Assembly (NCBI GenBank): GCA_027068085.1 | Contig: JAMOUQ010000033.1 | Location: 1 to 33,764 of the forward strand | Source: Desulfobacteraceae bacterium | GTDB lineage: Bacteria; Desulfobacterota; Desulfobacteria; Desulfobacterales; Desulfosarcinaceae | Direction: 5' to 3' | DNA: 33,764 nucleotides | Part shown: positions 14,549 through 20,942 of the stretch, one piece after another | Numbering within the stretch: the stretch's first letter is position 1 | Layout of the letters: each line of letters opens with the position of its first letter | The notes under the pieces: model-generated | Databases searched by the model: none | What the model saw: only the letters and a program-made list of their open reading frames with translations | What the model was told of the DNA's origin: nothing | Program-made: the position numbers and the translations under genes

Positions 14549-15472
14549 TCAGAAGGCGTTGAGGGCTCCCAGCCAAATGCTGAAAGTTAAGGCCGAAACC
14601 AGGGTCGAGGCCGAGATGGCGGCTACTGCGAAATCTGCATCGCCGCCCATCTGGGAACCCATCACATAGGCTATGGTGGCCGTTGGCGATGCCAGCAGGA
14701 TCATGGCCGGAAGGATGTCGGCCGATGAAAAGCCGGCAAGTTTGAACAGGGCCAGCCCGGCGGCGGGCATCAAACCCAGCTTGATGAGGCAGGCAGCGGT
14801 CACTGTCGCCTTGTGGCTGCGGATAAAGTCGAATGACAAAGAGGCCCCGATGAGCAGAAGGGCAGTTGGCAGGGCCATGGCCCGGAGAATGTCCAGGGTC
14901 CGCGAGACCACCAGCGGCACGGGTATTTTCAGGGCCGAAACACAGATCCCGGCCAGGGCTGAGATGATCACCGGGTTTGCCATGACCCGGCGGGCCATCA
15001 GGATGGGACGCCCAGAGCCGGAATGACCCGAAGATGACTGCAGGGCAAAGACCGACAGGGTGTTCTGCAGGATCATCAGGAATCCGGCCAGCAGGCTGGC
15101 CGCCGCCAGCCCCTGTTCCCCGAGGTAATAGAATGCCACGGCAAGGCCTATATAGCCCAGATTCCCATGGCCGCTGCACTGGATGAAACTGCCCCTGCAG
15201 CCGGACGGCAGTGACAATGAGCGCGCGGCTGCCAGAGCGGCCAGATATCCGCCCGACGATGCCGCCAGCGTAAGGCCGATCAGGAGAGGATCGAACTGGC
15301 GGTCCAGGCAGGACCGCGATACGGCCCGAAAGATCATGGCCGGTATGGCGATATAGAAAACCAGCCGGTTGGCCGGCCCCCAGAACTCGGGCGGTATGAA
15401 TCCCCTGTGACGGGCTATCCAGCCTATTATGACCACGGCGAAAATGGGAATTATGGTTGTTACAATACTCAT
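14549..15472 (-). CDS. AEC family (auxin-efflux-carrier-like) transporter
   Basis: A 307-aa inner-membrane protein with about ten helices in two repeated halves. Family hallmarks are the start IPIFAVVIIGWIARHRGFIP, GNLGYIGLAVAFYYLGEQG in the first half and the paired ASPTATIAYVMGSQMGGD in the second. Bacterial members move malate, other organic acids or amino acids; the substrate is not known here. The ATG at 15472 has GGAG 8 nt upstream. A longer frame to 15559 lacks a ribosome site and would crowd the divergent MoaD-like gene. Confidence 0.9.
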   Translation of the reverse strand: MSIVTTIIPIFAVVIIGWIARHRGFIPPEFWGPANRLVFYIAIPAMIFRAVSRSCLDRQFDPLLIGLTLAASSGGYLAALAAARSLSLPSGCRGSFIQCSGHGNLGYIGLAVAFYYLGEQGLAAASLLAGFLMILQNTLSVFALQSSSGHSGSGRPILMARRVMANPVIISALAGICVSALKIPVPLVVSRTLDILRAMALPTALLLIGASLSFDFIRSHKATVTAACLIKLGLMPAAGLALFKLAGFSSADILPAMILLASPTATIAYVMGSQMGGDADFAVAAISASTLVSALTFSIWLGALNAF

Positions 15473-15612
15473 CTTTCCCGCTCCGGAAGACCTGTCCGCC
15501 TGTCCGCAGCGCGGCTTGACTTTGGCGTCTGTCCCCCGTAAATTCGAGTAAAAGTCCATGCTACATTCATCGGCCCGTTTTGTCGAGCCAATCCGGAAAA
15601 GGATGATATCCG

Positions 15613-15852
15613 GTGGACGACTTCATACATATCGATTTGAAACTGTTTGCCACCCTGGCGGACAAAACCCCCCCGGAGGCAGACAGATTTCCTGTGCCCC
15701 GGGGTTCAACGGTCGGCCAGGTCCTCGAAAAACTGGGCATGACACCGGAGACGGCGAAACTGATTTTCGTCAACGGTGTCAGACAGCCCCTCGACTATCG
15801 CCTGCACGACGGCGACAGGGTGGGAATATTTCCGCCCATCGGAGGCGGATGA
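15613..15852 (+). CDS. MoaD/ThiS-family sulfur-carrier protein
   Basis: A 79-aa ubiquitin-fold protein with KLFATLAD near the start, STVGQVLEKLG in the middle, and VNGVRQPLDYRLHDGDRVGI before the C-terminal PPIGGG. The Gly-Gly end is the site that is adenylated and then thiocarboxylated in sulfur carriers for molybdopterin/tungstopterin, thiamine or other cofactors. The start is GTG 15613 with an AAAGGA-type site about 9 nt upstream. It is followed after 7 bp by an E1-like ThiF/MoeB-type gene, which is almost certainly its activating partner. Confidence 0.9.
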   Translation: MDDFIHIDLKLFATLADKTPPEADRFPVPRGSTVGQVLEKLGMTPETAKLIFVNGVRQPLDYRLHDGDRVGIFPPIGGG

Positions 15853-15859
15853 CCGGAAG

Positions 15860-16717
15860 ATGGATAACCTTGTGGCAGCCATAAAGAAGGAAGCGGTCTC
15901 CGCCACTTTGCCGGATGGAAGCCCGGTCGAGACGATCACTGCCTCCCGGGCAGAAAGGCTGGCGGAAGAATTCGGGCTTTCCCTCCGCCGGGTCGAAATA
16001 AAGATCCTGGAAAACGGCGTCGTGCCCCGGCGTTATCTGCGCAACCTGAAAACCTTTTCGCTTTCCGATCAGGCCAGGCTGCTTGAATCCAAAGCGGCCG
16101 TAATCGGCCTTGGCGGTCTGGGCGGTATGGTGGCCGAGACCCTGGCCCGGTTGGGGGTGGGGCAGCTGGTACTGGTGGACGGAGACCGCTTCGAAGAACA
16201 CAATCTTAATCGCCAGCTGCTGGCGCTGCATTCCAATCTCGGGCGGCCCAAGGCCGGGGAGGCCGCCAGGCGGATCAGGCGGATTAACAGCGCCGTCGAG
16301 GTTGAAGTCCACGGGCATTTTTTCGGTCCTGAAACAGCCGGGACGGCCCTTGAAGGGGCCCGGGTGGTGGTGGATTGCCTGGATGCCATCGATACCCGGT
16401 TTTTGCTGGAAAAGGCGGCCAAAGATTGCGGCCTTCCCCTGATATCGGCGGCCGTGGCCGGTTTCAGCGGTCATGTGACGACCGTTTTCCCCTCGGATGA
16501 AGGTCTGCGTTCGATCTATGGCCCTCCGGACAGCCTGTCTGCCAACAGGGGGGCCGAGACGAGCCTGGGATGTCTGGCGCCGGCAGTTTCACTGCTGGGG
16601 TGTCTGGAAGCGACCGAGGTTTGTAAGGTGCTTCTGGGAAAGACAGGCAATCTGCGCAACAAATTATTGCTTGTCGATTTGAACGATTACACCTTTCAGG
16701 TTCTAGATCTGGCCTGA
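15860..16717 (+). CDS. ThiF/MoeB/HesA-family E1-like adenylyltransferase
   Basis: A 285-aa enzyme predicted to adenylate the C-terminal glycine of the MoaD-like protein encoded just upstream. Residues 1-75 form an extra N-terminal domain (ATLPDGSPVETITASRAERL) absent from MoeB. The ATP site is GLGGLGG (83-89), D107/D109 and N115-L-N-R118-Q. MoeB-type zinc CxxC pairs are missing. Candidate nucleophile cysteines are C238 (SLGCLAP), C248 and C255. The start at ATG 15860 is chosen because the longer frame would overlap the partner gene. The pair resembles orphan carrier/activator pairs seen near tungsten aldehyde:ferredoxin oxidoreductases, but no such enzyme is in this window. Confidence 0.9.
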   Translation: MDNLVAAIKKEAVSATLPDGSPVETITASRAERLAEEFGLSLRRVEIKILENGVVPRRYLRNLKTFSLSDQARLLESKAAVIGLGGLGGMVAETLARLGVGQLVLVDGDRFEEHNLNRQLLALHSNLGRPKAGEAARRIRRINSAVEVEVHGHFFGPETAGTALEGARVVVDCLDAIDTRFLLEKAAKDCGLPLISAAVAGFSGHVTTVFPSDEGLRSIYGPPDSLSANRGAETSLGCLAPAVSLLGCLEATEVCKVLLGKTGNLRNKLLLVDLNDYTFQVLDLA

Positions 16718-16752
16718 GGCGATGGCGGAAGTCCGCATGGTCCGAACCCGGG

Positions 16753-17067
16753 TCAGGATTTGGTTTTACGATCCGGTGACAGCCCGGAGTCCGGTTTGCC
16801 CTTGCTCCTTTTGTCCAGAACCTGCTTGATGATGGATGATTCGTTTTTCAGGACCTTGGATCCTCTTGTTATTTTGCAGAGGCTAATCTTGTGGCGGGAG
16901 GCGATCCAGCGCTGGGGCCGGCCGGCGTGCAGATCTTTGAGCAGTTGCCAGCGCAGCGCCAGGGTCTCGATTTCCTTGGGGGTGAAGAGTTCTTCGAACA
17001 AAGCCCGCATGCGGTCGCGAGAGCGGACAGCGGCGAATATTTCCACCAGCTCGTCAAAGGGCTTCAT
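16753..17067 (-). CDS. TrpR-like (YerC/YecD type) repressor
   Basis: A 104-aa all-helical DNA-binding protein of the Trp repressor superfamily. LFTPKEIETLALRWQLLKDL (28-47) is the first helix of the DNA-binding core. GRPQRWIASRHKISLCKITR (49-68), followed by GSKVLK, contains the reading-head helix-turn-helix and the ITRGS motif shared with TrpR. A basic, polar tail (about 85-104) is extra. It could be a tryptophan- or other-ligand-responsive repressor; the TrpR tryptophan-contact residues cannot be confirmed by eye. AGGA lies 9 nt before the ATG at 17067. It converges on the ThiF-like gene and lies about 120 bp after the cytidylate-kinase-like gene on the same strand. Confidence 0.85.
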   Translation of the reverse strand: MKPFDELVEIFAAVRSRDRMRALFEELFTPKEIETLALRWQLLKDLHAGRPQRWIASRHKISLCKITRGSKVLKNESSIIKQVLDKRSKGKPDSGLSPDRKTKS

Positions 17068-17184
17068 CTGGGAATATCCTTTCTGTCGCGCGGCAGGCCG
17101 GAAAACCGGCACGAGAGGCCGGCTCATGGTGTCCGCGATCTGCCGGCCGTTGTGGCCTGAAAGGGCGCCCGGCTTGCAGGAAAA

Positions 17185-17811
17185 TCAGTTGTCCTTTGCC
17201 TTTTCCGCGATAAGCTCCAGGACTAGGGCTTTGGCCTTTTCCAGGCTCAGGCGGCTCATGTTCAGAACGACATGGTACAGCTCCGGGTTGTCGTAATCCT
17301 GTTTTCCCAGGCGCCTGTAGAGGTTGATGCGCCGGCGGTCTTCATTTGAGACCAGGCTCATTGCCTTGCTGCGGGTCAGGTTGTAATGCTCCATCATGAA
17401 TTTGACCCGGTTCTCATAAGAGTTTACCAGCAGAATGTGAAAGGCGTCCGGATGATCGTTCAGAATATACTGGCTGCCGCGTCCCAGTATGATCACATTG
17501 CCTTCCTCTGCCATTTGGGAAATGATGACCACCAGGTAGTCCAGATACATTTTTTCGTCCAGGTAACCCCGTTCGTCGGCCAGAATCCGGTCCAGCCATT
17601 TCTGGGCGATTATTTTCGAGATGGCTCTGGACAGTTTGGTCCCGGCTTCTTTCTCCACCGACTCCACCCAGCCCTGGGATACATTGGCCGCTTCGGCTAC
17701 CATCTGAATTATGCGGTTGTCGGCAAACACGTATCCGAGCTCTTCGGCGATCATTTTCCCCAAAGTTATGCCACCGGCACCAAATTGCCGGGATATTGTA
17801 ATGACAGCCAT
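17185..17811 (-). CDS. Cytidylate-kinase-like family protein
   Basis: A 208-aa P-loop-related protein of the Cytidylate_kin2 type. The N-terminal motif ISRQFGAGGITLGKMIAEEL (6-25) replaces the normal GxxxxGKS/T Walker A with SRQFGAGG. ILGRGSQYIL and the basic EDRRRINLYRRLGKQDYDNP segment are other family marks. These proteins are separate from housekeeping Cmk and their substrate is not established. In anaerobes they tend to sit with stress-protein and signalling genes, as here, 130 bp after a universal stress protein gene. The ribosome site GGAGG is strong, 5 nt before the ATG. Confidence 0.85.
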   Translation of the reverse strand: MAVITISRQFGAGGITLGKMIAEELGYVFADNRIIQMVAEAANVSQGWVESVEKEAGTKLSRAISKIIAQKWLDRILADERGYLDEKMYLDYLVVIISQMAEEGNVIILGRGSQYILNDHPDAFHILLVNSYENRVKFMMEHYNLTRSKAMSLVSNEDRRRINLYRRLGKQDYDNPELYHVVLNMSRLSLEKAKALVLELIAEKAKDN

Positions 17812-17941
17812 TGTGCCTCCTAATGATGATCAGTCTATCTGCTGCCGGCAAGCCGTGGGTCGATGTGCCCGGATTCGGCCAGCATGAGATTCTCGTTGCC
17901 CACCTGCCTGTTTGGCGGAAGGCTGTCCGGGCCGCAAGGGC

Positions 17942-18817
17942 CTATTTGTCGGGCGGTACGATAAGTGTCGGATAGATCGATTTTTCGGCAATCGCCAGCG
18001 GTACGCTTCCAAGCCAGCGTTCTATCCATGACGGCTTGGCGGAAGAACCCATCACTATCATCGTGGATTCGCATTCTTCGGCGGCCTTTTCGATTTCCTC
18101 CACTGCTTCGCCGACATACACGTGGGCCCTTGCCCTGATTCCTGCCGCTTCCAGGCGCTCACATATGGCTTCCAGTTTCTGGCGGACCTGTTTCCTGGTT
18201 TTCTGAACCTCCATGGCCGAGCTGCCTTTGAGGTCCTTGTCGCTGGCAACGTGGATGACATCCACTTTTTCCAGCACTTTATCAAGGGATTCCAGATAAT
18301 TCAGGGCCTTCATGCTGGCAGGCGACCAGTCGGTGGCCAGCAGGGGCCGCTTGAACGGGATCCATTTTCCGCCGGGACTGTCGGCGCGGTCCTTGTATAC
18401 CAGGACCGGAATGGAAGCGCGCCGGATCAGTTCGGTCACATCGGAGCCGGAGTAGAAACGCTCCAGCAGCCCCTTGGATGAACGGCCGATCACTATCAGA
18501 TCGGCCTTTTCCTTTTCGGCGGCCTTGATTACTTCCGGCACCAGGTGTCCCACCACTATGTAGACGCCTACTTCCATGCCTTCTTCGAACAACGTCTCGG
18601 CCCAGTCGATGAAGCGGATATTGGCCGTTTCCCTCAGCCTGATCTCTTCTTCCTTTTCGTAGCCCCTGCCGCGATGCATGGCGACCTTTTCTCTTTCGAT
18701 GACATTCATGAAGACAACGTTTGTCAGGTCTGCCTTGCGCAGGTTCAAAAGGGTCCGCAAGTCATCGAAATTGAGTTGTTCAAACTTGGTAACGAACAGG
18801 ATTTTCCTGATTTTCAT
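17942..18817 (-). CDS. Tandem universal stress protein (two UspA domains)
   Basis: A 291-aa cytoplasmic protein with two UspA folds. Domain 1 (about 1-144) ends with IVIGRSSKGLLERFYSGS. Domain 2 (about 157-291) has LLATDWSPASMKAL at its start and IVMGSSAKPSWIERWLGS near the end. The ATP-binding pattern G-2x-G-9x-G-S/T is nearly kept in both, but its second glycine is Ser in domain 1 and Ala in domain 2, so ATP binding is uncertain. It lies 46 bp after the response regulator gene and before the cytidylate-kinase-like gene, consistent with a stress-signalling unit. AAGGA sits about 11 nt before the ATG. Confidence 0.92.
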   Translation of the reverse strand: MKIRKILFVTKFEQLNFDDLRTLLNLRKADLTNVVFMNVIEREKVAMHRGRGYEKEEEIRLRETANIRFIDWAETLFEEGMEVGVYIVVGHLVPEVIKAAEKEKADLIVIGRSSKGLLERFYSGSDVTELIRRASIPVLVYKDRADSPGGKWIPFKRPLLATDWSPASMKALNYLESLDKVLEKVDVIHVASDKDLKGSSAMEVQKTRKQVRQKLEAICERLEAAGIRARAHVYVGEAVEEIEKAAEECESTMIVMGSSAKPSWIERWLGSVPLAIAEKSIYPTLIVPPDK

Positions 18818-18863
18818 CCCTCAGATCGTCCTTTCCTGCTTTGGCTGTGGGGCTGACCGGGAT

Positions 18864-19256
18864 TCAACCCAACAGGGATTTTACAACCTCGGCCAGCTGA
18901 TCGGGATCCACCGGTTTTTCCAGATAGGCATCAGGTTCGGGCACCTCGACATCGCCGAATTCGGCCAGCGCTTTCTGGGAACGCAAGAACGATTTTTTGG
19001 CTATTCCCGAAAGGATCAGCACCGGTATGTTTTTGAACTTCTTGTCGGTCTTGATCACGCGGTACAACCTGATTCCGCTTTGACGCGGCATCAGCACATC
19101 CAGTATGATAAGGTCCGGTGGATTCTCCTGGAGCCGTTTCTGGCCATCTTCCCCATTGTCCGCTTCGATAGGCTCGTAACCCAGCTCTTCGATGACTGTC
19201 TTGGTAAACAGCCTGACATCGGGATCATCGTCGACTATTAAAACCTTTTTACTCAT
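18864..19256 (-). CDS. Single-domain response regulator
   Basis: A 130-aa receiver domain with no output domain. Acidic residues D10/D11, phospho-acceptor D53 in ILDVLMP, S83 in ILSG, and K114 in LEKP are all present, so phosphorylation should work. It probably acts by protein contact or as a phosphorelay intermediate with the neighbouring kinases. GGAGG lies 6 nt before the ATG. It is 126 bp downstream of the receiver-PAS-kinase gene and 46 bp upstream of the stress protein gene. Confidence 0.93.
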   Translation of the reverse strand: MSKKVLIVDDDPDVRLFTKTVIEELGYEPIEADNGEDGQKRLQENPPDLIILDVLMPRQSGIRLYRVIKTDKKFKNIPVLILSGIAKKSFLRSQKALAEFGDVEVPEPDAYLEKPVDPDQLAEVVKSLLG

Positions 19257-19382
19257 GTATTTCCTCCTGCTCTGAACGGTTGCCGGATCCTGATAATGAT
19301 CCTGTTATGCCATTGATCTGCCGCAACTGCAAACCCGATACCGAATCCGTTCTCGGGCCCTGTCCGCCCGGCTTGCAGCGCA

Positions 19383-20927
19383 TTATTTTTTTTCGCTGTC
19401 TTCATCCACGGTCTGGTAGGGGATGCTCATGTAAAAGACAGTACCCCGCCCGGGCTCGGAATCGAACCAGATCCGCCCCCCGTGTTCCTCTATCATTTTC
19501 CTGGTGACCAGCAAACCCAGGCCGGTGCCCATGTGCCCCTTGGTGCTGAAAAAGGATGTAAAGAGCTTGGCCTGGATATCTTCGCTCATGCCACAGCCGT
19601 TGTCGGCGACTTCGAACAATATTTCCCCGCTGTCTGCCAGCTTGCGTGATTTGATGCGAACCCATTGCTTCGGCTTGGGATTGGGATCGAAGATGCAGGC
19701 ATCCACCGCGTTGGTTACCAGATTGAGCAGGGTCGTGTGAATGGTGTGGGGGTCCATCATCACCGTCCCGATGCTCTGGTCCAGATCGGTCTGCAGCTCG
19801 ATATCGTGGTCTGCGGCTTTCTGCCTTACAAGATCGCATACCTCCATGATGATCTGGTTGGGATCGCAAGGCTCCATTACGGGCTCGCGTTGCTTGGAGT
19901 AAGACAGCAGATCCATGACCAGCTCGGAGGTGCGCTCTATGTTCTTTTTGAGCATCTCCCAGCCCTGGCGGGTCTTTTCCGGATCGTTGCGCCGGATGCC
20001 GACATCCATTATGTAGATGCCGCCCTTGAGACCGTGGAGAATGTTCTTGATCCCGTGGGCGAGGCCGGCAACCGTCTGGCCCACGGCCGCCAGGCGTTCG
20101 GCCTGGACCAGTTCTTTTTGGAGGCGCTTTATCTCGGTCAGGTCCTGGAAGAAGGCCACCGACCCCATCATCCGGCCGTTTTCGTGCAGAATGGAGCCGG
20201 AAAAACGGACCGGTTTTTCAACACCGTTTGCGTCTGTGATGGTTGCTTCCTGCCACGGAATTTCGCTGTCGTCTTCCGGGCTGTCGGCCTTTTCTTTCAG
20301 CTGCCTGGCAAGATCCGGAGGGAAAAAGTCCATGACAACGGCTTTTCCGATGGTATCTTCGGCCTTGCGGCCGAAGATCGACTCGGCCCCCGGGTTGAAG
20401 ATCACCACTTTGAAATCCTGGTCGGTGGCCACGATCCCATCGTTGGAACTGCGGATCAGCTTTTTCAGAAAGTTGGACTGGCGCCGGATCTCCCGGGTGG
20501 CTTCTTTGACCTTGGCCTCGAGCTTGTCAGTGTATTCCTGCAGCTGGCGCTTGATGCGCTGGGTTTCGAGGGCGCGTTTGATTGCTATCGAAAGGGCGGC
20601 ATCGCGGATCGGTTTGTTGAGAAAGTCGGATGCCCCGTATTTGAGAGCCTCGATGGCATTTTCGATATCGCCGTGGCCGGTGATGATGATGACCTCGGCT
20701 TCGGGCCGGCGCTCCTTGACCTGTTTGAGCACCTCGATTCCGTCCATGCCCGGCATTTTGATGTCGGTAAGAACGATGTCCGGCAGCTCCTTGTCGAAAA
20801 CTTCGAGGCCGGACGGGCCGTCAAGGGCGGTAATCACTTCATAGCCATCGCTTTTCAGGGAGATGGACAAAACCCTGACTATGGCCTCTTCATCGTCTAT
20901 GATAAGAATTTTGGGTGCTTGATCCAT
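19383..20927 (-). CDS. Receiver-PAS-histidine kinase hybrid
   Basis: A 514-aa soluble signalling protein. Residues 1-120 are a receiver domain (D55 acceptor in LTDIKMPGMDG, K105 in NKPI). A coiled coil covers about 120-150 and a PAS domain about 150-265 (NDGIVATDQDFKVVIFNPGA). The dimerisation/phosphotransfer domain carries H291 in LAHGIKNILHGL. The HATPase domain shows an N box (LNLVTNAVDA), DNGCGM, the SFFSTKG lid and GTGLGL. The residue after the phospho-His is Gly (H-G-I-K-N) instead of the usual acidic residue. There are no membrane segments. Its start lies 15 bp after the larger kinase gene, with AGGA as ribosome site, so the two kinases are co-transcribed; the N-terminal receiver may accept phosphate from that kinase. 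Confidence 0.93.
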   Translation of the reverse strand: MDQAPKILIIDDEEAIVRVLSISLKSDGYEVITALDGPSGLEVFDKELPDIVLTDIKMPGMDGIEVLKQVKERRPEAEVIIITGHGDIENAIEALKYGASDFLNKPIRDAALSIAIKRALETQRIKRQLQEYTDKLEAKVKEATREIRRQSNFLKKLIRSSNDGIVATDQDFKVVIFNPGAESIFGRKAEDTIGKAVVMDFFPPDLARQLKEKADSPEDDSEIPWQEATITDANGVEKPVRFSGSILHENGRMMGSVAFFQDLTEIKRLQKELVQAERLAAVGQTVAGLAHGIKNILHGLKGGIYIMDVGIRRNDPEKTRQGWEMLKKNIERTSELVMDLLSYSKQREPVMEPCDPNQIIMEVCDLVRQKAADHDIELQTDLDQSIGTVMMDPHTIHTTLLNLVTNAVDACIFDPNPKPKQWVRIKSRKLADSGEILFEVADNGCGMSEDIQAKLFTSFFSTKGHMGTGLGLLVTRKMIEEHGGRIWFDSEPGRGTVFYMSIPYQTVDEDSEKK

Positions 20928-20942
20928 TTGGAATCCTGTTCG

